This document shows, piece by piece, positions 43,471 through 50,636 of a stretch of DNA of 64,000 nt (positions within the stretch are counted from its first letter, which is position 1; each line of letters begins with the position of its first letter). The stretch spans positions 1,258,521 through 1,322,520 of the forward strand of contig NZ_CP082286.1 of assembly GCF_019880245.1 (NCBI RefSeq). Reading direction: 5' to 3'. Under the pieces are notes generated by a model that had not been told where the DNA came from, did no database searches, and saw nothing but the letters and a program-made list of their open reading frames with translations. This DNA is from Halobaculum roseum (lineage in GTDB: Archaea > Halobacteriota > Halobacteria > Halobacteriales > Haloferacaceae). The position numbers were made by a program, and so were the translations under genes.

Positions 43471-44361
43471 ATGAGCGCAGACGACGACAAGTACCCCGGC
43501 GAGTCCGGCCGTCGCCGGTTCGTCAAGGGCGTCGTGGGCGGAGCGGCCCTCGCGGGCGTCGGGGCCACCGGGTCGGCTGCCGTCAACAGCCTCACCACCT
43601 CCCCGGGACGCGGCGGGGGTGCCACCGAGGCGATGGCGATCGAGAACACCGCGGGGCCGGCGCCGCGCGGCATGCCGCAGGTCCCCATCGAGATCCAAAG
43701 CGACGGGACGATCCAGGGCGTCTGGCCGGAGGTGAGCCAGGAGACGGTGCAGGGCCAGACCATCAACGTCGCCGAGATGGATCTGGGCGGCAAGACGTAC
43801 TCCTCGGAGTGGTTCCAGTACTGCGGCGTCGAGACGTATCAGGGCATCCAGCCGACCTACGAGTCGGACAACGTCTTCTACGTCGGCGGCGCCCCCGGCT
43901 TCGAGTGGCAGAACGAGCTCGAACCCGGCACCGCCCTCAACATCAGCATGTTCGACGACTACGAGACGTGGGGCAACGGGGTCGGCGTCGACGGCATCGG
44001 CAAGCCCGGCACCGCCAACTGGCGCTCCCAGGACACCGAGGACACGATCCCGGTGAACGTCCTCCGGTCGACGATCATCGAGCAGCTCGCGGAGAACGGG
44101 CAGGCGCCCGCCCCGGACCAGAGGGAGCCGTACACCGTCACCTCGGACGTCCAGCAGTGGCTCCAGGCGTCGACCTCCCAGGGCGTCATCGCGTGGCTCA
44201 ACAAGTGTACCCACTTCTGTTGCGTGCCCGGCTTCAAGGCCGAGGGCGGCACGAAGTTCAACGCCTCCAACGAGGTGTACTGTCCGTGTCACCAGTCGGT
44301 GTACGAGCCGTTCAGCATCGTCCCGACGCTGTTCACCGCGCGCCCGCGCCCCGACGAGTAG
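43471..44361 (+). CDS. Rieske iron-sulfur protein
   Basis: A 296-residue Rieske protein of the bc1-type respiratory family. The N-terminus has a twin-arginine-like membrane anchor (GRRRFVKGVVGG). Box I is C-T-H-F-C-C (ligands Cys246 and His248) and box II is C-P-C-H-Q-S (ligands Cys271 and His274), with Cys251 and Cys273 able to form the usual disulfide. The 2Fe-2S cluster would accept electrons from quinol on the outer face. Cytochrome b partners do not follow; the next gene is a small acidic protein. A cytochrome b-like gene starts at the far end of the window, but is about 19 kb away. Confidence 0.92.
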   Translation: MSADDDKYPGESGRRRFVKGVVGGAALAGVGATGSAAVNSLTTSPGRGGGATEAMAIENTAGPAPRGMPQVPIEIQSDGTIQGVWPEVSQETVQGQTINVAEMDLGGKTYSSEWFQYCGVETYQGIQPTYESDNVFYVGGAPGFEWQNELEPGTALNISMFDDYETWGNGVGVDGIGKPGTANWRSQDTEDTIPVNVLRSTIIEQLAENGQAPAPDQREPYTVTSDVQQWLQASTSQGVIAWLNKCTHFCCVPGFKAEGGTKFNASNEVYCPCHQSVYEPFSIVPTLFTARPRPDE

Positions 44362-44416
44362 ACGCGCGCCGACCCGCACCCGACCGCTTTTCCTCGCCGC
44401 CCGCGACGACCCGCCC

Positions 44417-44836
44417 GTGAGCGACGACACCCCCGACACGACCGACGGCGACGACCCCCGCAGCGGCGACCCCGACGGGGACGCGTCCGACAGCGACGCG
44501 CCCGCGGACCGGACGTTCGAGCGCGAACTGGCGACCGCTCGCGCCCTCCTCGAGGACGCCGACGACCTCACCGCGCTCCACGTCGGCGTGGTCCGCGGCG
44601 ACCGCGTGGACACCACGACCGCCCGCCGCAGCGAGGGCGAGCAGGCGGGACTGGAGACGCTGGCGCTGCTTGCCTCCCACCTCCGCACGGTCGCGAACGA
44701 AGCCGGCGTCGACGTCGAGACCGTCGCCGGCGACGCCGCCAGCCTCGCGAACGAGGTCGAGGAGTTCCCGACGGACCCGACCGCGGTCCGCGACGATGAC
44801 GGCGACGGCGACCGCGACGGCGACGACGCGGAGTAG
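44417..44836 (+). CDS. Acidic hypothetical protein
   Basis: A 139-residue protein from GTG 44417 (no ATG is available). The first 35 and last 20 residues are Asp/Gly/Ser low complexity; the middle is ordered and mildly helical (FERELATARALLEDADDLTALHVGVVRGDRVDTTTARRSEGEQAGLETLALLASHLRTVANEAGVDVETVAGDAASLANEVEE). No family is recognised. It lies 55 bp after the Rieske gene on the same strand, so it may belong to that transcription unit. Confidence 0.6.
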   Translation: MSDDTPDTTDGDDPRSGDPDGDASDSDAPADRTFERELATARALLEDADDLTALHVGVVRGDRVDTTTARRSEGEQAGLETLALLASHLRTVANEAGVDVETVAGDAASLANEVEEFPTDPTAVRDDDGDGDRDGDDAE

Positions 44837-44945
44837 ATCGCGACCGACGGTCCGCGTTCGAGACCGACAGCCGCGCTCGACCGCCACACACGCCAGCGAC
44901 GCCACGTGTCCGCCGCCCGCGACAGCCTTATTGCGATGCACACAT

Positions 44946-44960
44946 TCGTACATTGTACGA
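44946..44960 (+). promoter_or_regulatory. Palindrome at the trp operon start (TRP-box-like)
   Basis: TCGTACA-T-TGTACGA is a perfect 7-bp inverted repeat with one central base. A TATA-like CTTATT at about 44927-44932 places the expected transcription start near 44955, so the palindrome covers it. Its TGTAC core resembles the TGTACA boxes bound by the archaeal trp repressor TrpY in Methanothermobacter. That resemblance is from memory, and no trp regulator gene is in the window. Confidence 0.6.
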
Positions 44961-44985
44961 CCAACACCGACAACGGTGGTTTACA

Positions 44986-45984
44986 ATGAGTATACAGGAT
45001 CACATCGAGCGCGTGACCGAGGGGGAGGACCTGAGCGTCGCGGAGGCGCGCGAGGCGTCGACGGCGGTGTTCGAGGGGGCGACCGAGGCGCAGATCGGCG
45101 CGTTGCTCGCGGGGTTGCGCGCGAAAGGCGAGACGGAGGCCGAGATCGCCGGGTTCGCGCAGGGGATGCGCGAGGCCGCGCGGACGATCGAGCCCGACGC
45201 CGGCCCGCTCGTCGACACCTGCGGCACCGGCGGCGACGACTACGACACGATCAACGTCTCGACCACGTCGGCGATCGTCGCCGCCGGGGCGGGCGTCACC
45301 GTCGCCAAGCACGGCAACTACTCCGTCTCCTCGTCGTCGGGCTCGGCGGACGTGCTGGAGGTAGCGGGCGTCGAGGTCGACGCCGAGCCGCCGGCCGTCG
45401 AGGACGCCATCGAGCGCGACGGCATCGGCTTCATGCTCGCGACGGTGTTCCACCCCGCGATGAAGGCCGTCATCGGCCCGCGCCAGGATCTCGGGATGCG
45501 GACGATCTTCAACGTCCTCGGGCCGCTCACCAACCCCGCGGGCGCCGACGCGCAGGTGCTCGGCGTGTACGACCCGGATCTCGTCCCGGTCATCGCCGAG
45601 TCGCTCACGCACATGCCCGTCGAGCGCGCGCTCGTCGTCCACGGCGACGGCGCCGACGAGATCGGCCTCCACGGTCCGACGACGGTCGCCGAGGTCGACG
45701 GCGACGAGGTCACCGAGTTCACGCTCACGCCCCAGGACATCGGGCTGGAGCCCGCACCCGTCGCGGACATCGCCGGCGGCACGCCCGAGGAGAACGCCGA
45801 GGACCTGACCGGGATCGTCCGCGGCGACGTGGCCGGCCCGAAGCGTGACGTGATCCTCGCGAACGCGGGCGCCGCGATCTACGTCGCCGGCCTCGCCGAC
45901 TCGATCGAGGAGGGAACCGAGGTGGCGGCGAACGCCATCGACGAGGGCGACGCCGCCGCGACGTTCGAGGCGCTCCGGAGCTGA
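44986..45984 (+). CDS. trpD: Anthranilate phosphoribosyltransferase
   Basis: A 332-residue TrpD that attaches the phosphoribosyl group of PRPP to anthranilate, step two of tryptophan synthesis. PRPP- and metal-binding motifs are intact: VDTCGTGGDDYDTINVST, AKHGNYSVSSSSGSAD and the anthranilate-site FNVLGPLTNPAGA. First gene of the trpDFEG operon; its stop shares a base with the trpF start (TGATG). The ATG at 44986 is 26 bp after the operator-like palindrome. A second, divergent family member at 55.3 kb lacks these motifs. Confidence 0.96.
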   Translation: MSIQDHIERVTEGEDLSVAEAREASTAVFEGATEAQIGALLAGLRAKGETEAEIAGFAQGMREAARTIEPDAGPLVDTCGTGGDDYDTINVSTTSAIVAAGAGVTVAKHGNYSVSSSSGSADVLEVAGVEVDAEPPAVEDAIERDGIGFMLATVFHPAMKAVIGPRQDLGMRTIFNVLGPLTNPAGADAQVLGVYDPDLVPVIAESLTHMPVERALVVHGDGADEIGLHGPTTVAEVDGDEVTEFTLTPQDIGLEPAPVADIAGGTPEENAEDLTGIVRGDVAGPKRDVILANAGAAIYVAGLADSIEEGTEVAANAIDEGDAAATFEALRS

Positions 45985-46643
45985 TGGTCCGCGTGAAGAT
46001 CTGCGGCGTCACCAACGGCGCCGACCTCCGCGCGGTCGCCGACGCCGGCGCCGACGCCGTCGGCGTCATCTCCGAGGTGTCGGTCGACACCCCCCGCGAG
46101 GTGGACCTCGCGCAGGCGGCGGACCTGCTGTCGATGGCGCCGCCGTTGCTCACGACGGTGCTCGTCACGATGCCCGAGACGCCCGAGGACGCCGTCGACG
46201 CCGTCCGGACCGTGACGCCCGACGTGGTCCAGCTCCACGGCGAGTTCTCGCCCGAGGAGATCGGCTACATCCGCGCGGAGACCGAGACGAAGGTCGTCCC
46301 GGTCGTCGACTACGACGAGCCCGACCGCGCGCGGAAACTGGACGAGGCCGCCGACGCGCTGCTGGTCGACTCCACCGACGAGGACGGCGGCGGCGGCACC
46401 GGGAAGACGGGTGACTGGACGGCCGCGGCCGACCTGCGCCGAGAGCTCGTCTCCCCCGTGATCCTCGCCGGGGGGCTAACCCCCGAGAACGTCGCCGACG
46501 CCGCCGCGACCGTCGAGCCGTTCGGCGTCGACGTCGCCAGCGGCGTCGAGCGCTCGCCCGGCGCGAAGGACCACGCGGCCGTCTCGCGGTTCGTCCGCAA
46601 CGCCGGGCGCGCGCTCGGCGAGGCCGAGGAGGTGTACGAGTGA
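45984..46643 (+). CDS. trpF: Phosphoribosylanthranilate isomerase
   Basis: A 219-residue TIM-barrel enzyme for step three of tryptophan synthesis. VRVKICGVTNGADLRAVADAGADAVGVI contains the catalytic Cys after K-I; VVQLHGEFSPEEI, and PVILAGGLTPENVADAAATVEPFGVDVASGVERSPGAKD contain the catalytic Asp and phosphate-binding GGL loop. The catalytic Asp sits in VDVASGVE. A short acidic/Gly insert (DEDGGGGTGKTG) follows the sixth strand. The gene overlaps trpE by four bases (GTGA), so translation is coupled. Confidence 0.95.
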   Translation: MVRVKICGVTNGADLRAVADAGADAVGVISEVSVDTPREVDLAQAADLLSMAPPLLTTVLVTMPETPEDAVDAVRTVTPDVVQLHGEFSPEEIGYIRAETETKVVPVVDYDEPDRARKLDEAADALLVDSTDEDGGGGTGKTGDWTAAADLRRELVSPVILAGGLTPENVADAAATVEPFGVDVASGVERSPGAKDHAAVSRFVRNAGRALGEAEEVYE

Positions 46644-48526
46644 CCCGCGAGGGCGATCAGAGCGAGCCCGGCGTCCACCTCTCGCGTTCGCGCGAGGCGT
46701 TCGTCGACCTGGTCGAGTCGGCCGACTGCGACGGCCCGTGCGTCGTCCACGCGACCGCCGAGTTGGGCGTCGACGTGGAGCCGCTGACCGCCTACGCGGC
46801 GCTCGCGGACCGCTCGGACCACTCGTTCCTGCTGGAGAGCGCCGAGAAGGTCGCCTCCAGCGACCCCGACGGCGCGTTCGCGCCGAGTTCGCGCGGCCGC
46901 GCCGGCACCCGAAGCGACGGCGGCGACGCGAGGAGCGACGGCGGCACCGACGGCACCGCCGAGCGCCACGCGCGCTACTCGTTCGTCGGCTACGACCCCG
47001 AGGCGGTGATCGCGGTCGGCCCCGACGGCACCGACCTACAGCGGCTGGGACCGGCCGCCGACCACGTCGACGTTCGCGGCCCCGCCGCCGGCGACACCGT
47101 CGACCGCGTTCGCGCCGCCCTGCCCGACCTCGACCGCGTGGGCTTCCCCGAGAACGACCGCCAGACGCTCGACGGCGGGCTCGTCGGCTTCCTCGCGTAC
47201 GACGCGGTGTACGACCTGTGGCTCGAGGAGGTCGGCGTCGACCGGCCCGACCCCGTCGTGCCGGACGCCGAGTTCGTGCTCACCACCAGAACGCTCGCGT
47301 TCGACGACCGCGAGGGGAGCGTCTCGCTCGTGTTCACGCCGATCGTCGGCGACGACGAGGACCCCGGGGCGGTGTACGACCGTCTGGCCGACGAGGCGGC
47401 CGACGTGGCGTCGACCCTCCGGAACGCCGAGGCGCCCGCGACGGGCGGCGTCCGCGTCGACCGCGAGACGGCCGGCCCGCGCGAGGAGTACGAGGACGCC
47501 GTCCGCGAGACGAAGGAGGCCGTCCTCGACGGCGAGGTGTATCAGGGCGTGATCTCCCGCACGCGGACGCTGGAGGGCGAGGTGGACGACCTCGGCCTGT
47601 ACGAGTCGCTTCGGGCGGTGAACCCCTCGCCGTACATGTACCTGCTGCGCCACGGCGACCGCTCGGTGATCGGCGCGTCCCCGGAGACGCTCGTCTCCGT
47701 CGACGGCGACCGCGTCGTCTCCAACCCCATCGCGGGGACGATCCGGCGGGGGACCTCGCCCGTCGAGGACCGGAAGCTGGCGGGCGAGTTGCTCGCGGAC
47801 GGGAAGGAGCGCGCCGAACACACCATGCTCGTGGATCTCGCGCGCAACGACGTGCGCCGCGTGAGCGAGGCGGGCAGCGTCCGCGTCGAGGAGTTCATGA
47901 ACGTCCTCAAGTACAGCCACGTCCAGCACATCGAGTCGACCGTGACGGGGACGCTCGCGGCCGACGCGGACGCCTTCGACGCGACGCGGGCGACGTTCCC
48001 CGCGGGCACCCTCACCGGCGCGCCGAAGGTGCGGGCGATGGAGCTGATCGACGAGCTGGAGCTGGAGCCGCGGGGGGTGTACGGCGGCGGCGTCGGCTAC
48101 TACTCGTGGACCGGCGACGCCGACTTCGCGATCGTGATCCGGACGGCGACGGTGGAACACGGCGTGCCGCGAAGCGGCACGGGAAGTCGAGCGGCGGAGC
48201 CGCGAGACGGCGGGGTCGGCCCCGACCGCCTGACCGTCCGCGCGGGCGCCGGCGTCGTCGCCGACTCGGACCCGGCCAGCGAGTACGAGGAGACCGAGCA
48301 GAAGATGGCCGGCGTGCTCGACGCCGTCGACCGGATCCGGGTCGAGCGCGCGGCGCGAAGTCGTTCGAGAGCCGAAGGCTCTCGTGATGACGAGACGCAA
48401 AGCGTCTCGAACCACGCCGCGGACGGCCGAGCGGCGGAGCCGCGAGACGACGACGGCGACGGGGCCGAGGACGAGGGTGAGCAGCCGACGGAGACCTCGA
48501 CGGACACCCCGGAGGTGGACCGATGA
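46640..48526 (+). CDS. trpE: Anthranilate synthase component I
   Basis: A 628-residue TrpE, longer than usual (about 500-530), that with TrpG makes anthranilate from chorismate. LTAYAALADRSDHSFLLESAEK holds the tryptophan feedback site (L-L-E-S), and the chorismate-binding core has SPYMYLLRHGD, SNPIAGTIRRG, LARNDVRRVSEAGS and GAPKVRAMELIDELE. The excess length is in three low-complexity inserts: about residues 75-110, about 508-535 and the last 55 residues, all Arg/Ser/Gly/Asp rich and partly encoded by palindromes. It starts at GTG overlapping the trpF stop, and its stop overlaps the trpG start. Confidence 0.95.
   Translation: MTREGDQSEPGVHLSRSREAFVDLVESADCDGPCVVHATAELGVDVEPLTAYAALADRSDHSFLLESAEKVASSDPDGAFAPSSRGRAGTRSDGGDARSDGGTDGTAERHARYSFVGYDPEAVIAVGPDGTDLQRLGPAADHVDVRGPAAGDTVDRVRAALPDLDRVGFPENDRQTLDGGLVGFLAYDAVYDLWLEEVGVDRPDPVVPDAEFVLTTRTLAFDDREGSVSLVFTPIVGDDEDPGAVYDRLADEAADVASTLRNAEAPATGGVRVDRETAGPREEYEDAVRETKEAVLDGEVYQGVISRTRTLEGEVDDLGLYESLRAVNPSPYMYLLRHGDRSVIGASPETLVSVDGDRVVSNPIAGTIRRGTSPVEDRKLAGELLADGKERAEHTMLVDLARNDVRRVSEAGSVRVEEFMNVLKYSHVQHIESTVTGTLAADADAFDATRATFPAGTLTGAPKVRAMELIDELELEPRGVYGGGVGYYSWTGDADFAIVIRTATVEHGVPRSGTGSRAAEPRDGGVGPDRLTVRAGAGVVADSDPASEYEETEQKMAGVLDAVDRIRVERAARSRSRAEGSRDDETQSVSNHAADGRAAEPRDDDGDGAEDEGEQPTETSTDTPEVDR
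48164..48449. repeat. Cluster of short palindromes within the trpE 3' region
   Basis: Five near-perfect hairpins with 3-nt loops sit in the coding sequence: GTGCCGC-GAA-GCGGCAC (48164-48180), GCGGC-GGA-GCCGC (48191-48203 and again 48431-48443), CGAGAGCC-GAA-GGCTCTCG (48366-48384) and CGAGACGC-AAA-GCGTCTCG (48391-48409). The two GCGGC-GGA copies lie in a 22-bp exact direct repeat (48188-48209 and 48428-48449) that encodes RAAEPRD both times. All are in non-conserved inserts of TrpE. Confidence 0.8.
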
Positions 48527-49116
48527 ACGTCACCGTCGTCGACAACTACGACTCGTTCACGTACAACCTCGTGGAGTACGTTTCGGACCTCCGGATCGAC
48601 GGCGAGGCGCCCGAGATATCGGTGTTGAAGAACGCCGCGACGCTGGCGGAGGTGCGCGACACCGACCCCGACGCGCTCCTCATCTCGCCCGGCCCGGGCC
48701 ACCCGAAGAACGACCGGGACGTGGGCGTCTCCGCGCCCGTCCTCCGCGAGCTGTCGCCCGAGGTGCCGACCCTCGGCGTCTGTCTCGGGCTGGAGGCCGC
48801 GGTGTACGAGTACGGGGGCAGCGTCGGCCACGCGCCCGAGCCGGTCCACGGGAAGGCGTTCCCCGTCGACCACGACGGCGCAGGCGTGTTCGCCGGGCTG
48901 GAGCAGGGCTTCCGGGCCGGTCGCTACCACTCGCTGATCGCCACCGAGGTGCCCGACTGCTTCGCCGTCACGGCGACGACAGACCACGACGGGGAGGAGC
49001 TGGTGATGGGCGTGCGCCACCGCGAGCACCCCATCGAGGCGGTGCAGTTCCACCCCGAGTCGGTGCTGACGGCGGTCGGTCACGACGTGATCGAGAACTT
49101 CCTGCGCGGCGTCTGA
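48523..49116 (+). CDS. trpG: Anthranilate synthase component II (glutamine amidotransferase)
   Basis: A 197-residue class I glutamine amidotransferase that supplies ammonia to TrpE. The catalytic triad is Cys87 in TLGVCLGLEA, with His177 and Glu179 in QFHPESVLT; the N-terminal VVDNYDSFTYNLVEYV and ISPGPGHPKNDRDVG are TrpG signatures. It closes the trpDFEG operon (ATG overlaps the trpE stop). The usual GHQ after the nucleophile is GLE here, a minor variation. Confidence 0.95.
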   Translation: MNVTVVDNYDSFTYNLVEYVSDLRIDGEAPEISVLKNAATLAEVRDTDPDALLISPGPGHPKNDRDVGVSAPVLRELSPEVPTLGVCLGLEAAVYEYGGSVGHAPEPVHGKAFPVDHDGAGVFAGLEQGFRAGRYHSLIATEVPDCFAVTATTDHDGEELVMGVRHREHPIEAVQFHPESVLTAVGHDVIENFLRGV

Positions 49117-49172
49117 GCCGGGGACCCGACGCACGACAAGACATTTCAGCCGGGGACGAGCACCGAACGCGT

Positions 49173-50465
49173 ATGGTCCCCGACCTCCCCTCCCCGAGCA
49201 GGCGCGGCCTCCTCACCGGCGCCGGGCTCGCGCTCGCGGGCGCCACCGTCGGCGTCGGCGCGACCGAACCGACCGCTCTCCCCGATCCCGTTACCGATCG
49301 GGCCTCGAAGTGGCTCCCGGACCCGACCGACCACCGCTGGCACCCGCCCGTGAGCGAGGCGCACGCGCGCGACGCCGTCGAGCGACTCGCGGCGGAGGTC
49401 GAGCGCGGCCGCGACCTGTGGGAGGAACTCGACACCGACGAACGGTTCACCGGCGACGGCGGCTGGCTGGAGGACGCCCGGGAGTACCTCGAGGAGGGGC
49501 GCTACCGGGAGGCGACGTTCTACGCCACCGGCGGGATGGGGTTCGCCGCCGAGGACGTGGGGTTCGCGCTCGCGCGACTCGACCGCCCCGAGGCCGACCC
49601 CGAACAACTCGCCGAGCGAGGCACGGCGATCCGGGACCGGGCCGATCGCATCCTCGACGGGATCGACGACTATCCGGTCGCAGAACCCGGCCGCGACCTC
49701 GGCTGGTACCACGAGATCGAACGACGGATCCAGCTCGTTCGGTTCGACGCCCACGAGCCCGACCCGGACCGCGACCGTGGATACGACGCCGACGAGATCG
49801 CGTCGATCCACGCCGGCAACCGCCAGGCTGCCCTACGCGTCCGCGATGCGGAACACTACCGCGAGCAGATCGAGGAGCTCGTCGGCGACGACGGCGAGCC
49901 GTGGGCCGACCGGATCGAGCGGCTCGACACGCGGTTCCGTGACGCGATCGACGAGTTCCCGGACCGGGGCGAACTCCGCGAGGAGATCGAGTCGATCGAG
50001 GACGACCACGGCCCCGGACCCTACTACACTGCCCGCTGGAAGCTCTCGATGTGGTGTTACGACACGGACTATCTCGTCGCCGACTGGGACGAGTATCTGG
50101 GGCTCGTGAACGCCGTCGAGGCCGGGCAGGCGCTCGCACAGCGGCGCGCGCACGACCGCGCGGTCGACGCGCTCGTGATGGAGCCGGACGGCCCGCGGTC
50201 GTTCGACTCGGGGCACGTGATCCGCGAGAAGCGCGCGGCGATGCGGCGCTTCCGGCGGGTCGTCGGCGACTCGCCGCCGCCGCTGTTGTCGATCCTGACC
50301 GCGCGCGCCGGCGAGGACATCGACGTGGCCGAGGTCGGGTTCGCCGGGAGCTACCAACGGCCGCTGTGGCGCGACCGCGTCGACGCCTACTGCTACGCGT
50401 TGATCGCGCGGATGAAGTTGAAGGAGTATCCGCAGATATTCGAGCGGTTCCTCGCGCGGGAGTGA
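49173..50465 (+). CDS. Tat-exported protein of unknown function
   Basis: A 430-residue protein with a twin-arginine signal (SRRGLLTGAGLALAGATVGVGA) but no lipobox Cys, so it should be secreted in folded form. The mature part is mostly helical and rich in Arg, Asp and Trp, with a WEELDTDERF, FYATGGMGFAAEDVGFALARLDRP, YYTARWKLSMWCYDTDYLVADW and PLLSILTARAGEDIDVAE. The spacing of helix-like segments resembles a repeat-type or all-alpha domain. I do not recognise the family. It follows trpG by 56 bp, so read-through from the trp operon is possible, though the gene likely has its own promoter. Confidence 0.75.
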   Translation: MVPDLPSPSRRGLLTGAGLALAGATVGVGATEPTALPDPVTDRASKWLPDPTDHRWHPPVSEAHARDAVERLAAEVERGRDLWEELDTDERFTGDGGWLEDAREYLEEGRYREATFYATGGMGFAAEDVGFALARLDRPEADPEQLAERGTAIRDRADRILDGIDDYPVAEPGRDLGWYHEIERRIQLVRFDAHEPDPDRDRGYDADEIASIHAGNRQAALRVRDAEHYREQIEELVGDDGEPWADRIERLDTRFRDAIDEFPDRGELREEIESIEDDHGPGPYYTARWKLSMWCYDTDYLVADWDEYLGLVNAVEAGQALAQRRAHDRAVDALVMEPDGPRSFDSGHVIREKRAAMRRFRRVVGDSPPPLLSILTARAGEDIDVAEVGFAGSYQRPLWRDRVDAYCYALIARMKLKEYPQIFERFLARE

Positions 50466-50557
50466 GTCGGGCGGGCGGAGATCCGGCACGGAAGTAGCCA
50501 TTACTCCGTCCGTCGAGGCCGGGGTTGTTCCTCCCTAGACCGCATCTTTGGATACGA

Positions 50558-50614
50558 ATTTGGGAATGGGATCCCAAATCTTCAGCCAGAATTTTGGAGT
50601 CCAAACCTATTTAT
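50558..50614 (+). promoter_or_regulatory. Promoter of the DUF4143 ATPase gene with two palindromes
   Basis: ATTTGGGA (50558-50565) and TCCCAAAT (50572-50579) form a perfect inverted repeat around ATGGGA, with TGGGATCCCA nested in it. A second palindrome, TTTGGA-G-TCCAAA, is at 50593-50605. The TATA-like TATTTAT at 50608-50614 is about 27 bp before the ATG at 50637, so the transcript is probably leaderless. The shared TTTGG/CCAAA half-sites suggest one regulator binding upstream of TATA. Confidence 0.6.
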
Positions 50615-50636
50615 CCGAACGCTATGAGCGAAACCC

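Noticed and set aside
43288..43474. A 62-codon frame ending over the Rieske start codon.
   Set aside because: Arg/Gly/Pro-rich with no structural pattern, most likely upstream untranslated sequence.
42565..45672. Minus-strand open frame of over 1000 codons over the Rieske gene and trpD.
   Set aside because: It is antisense to well-supported genes and has no recognisable domain.
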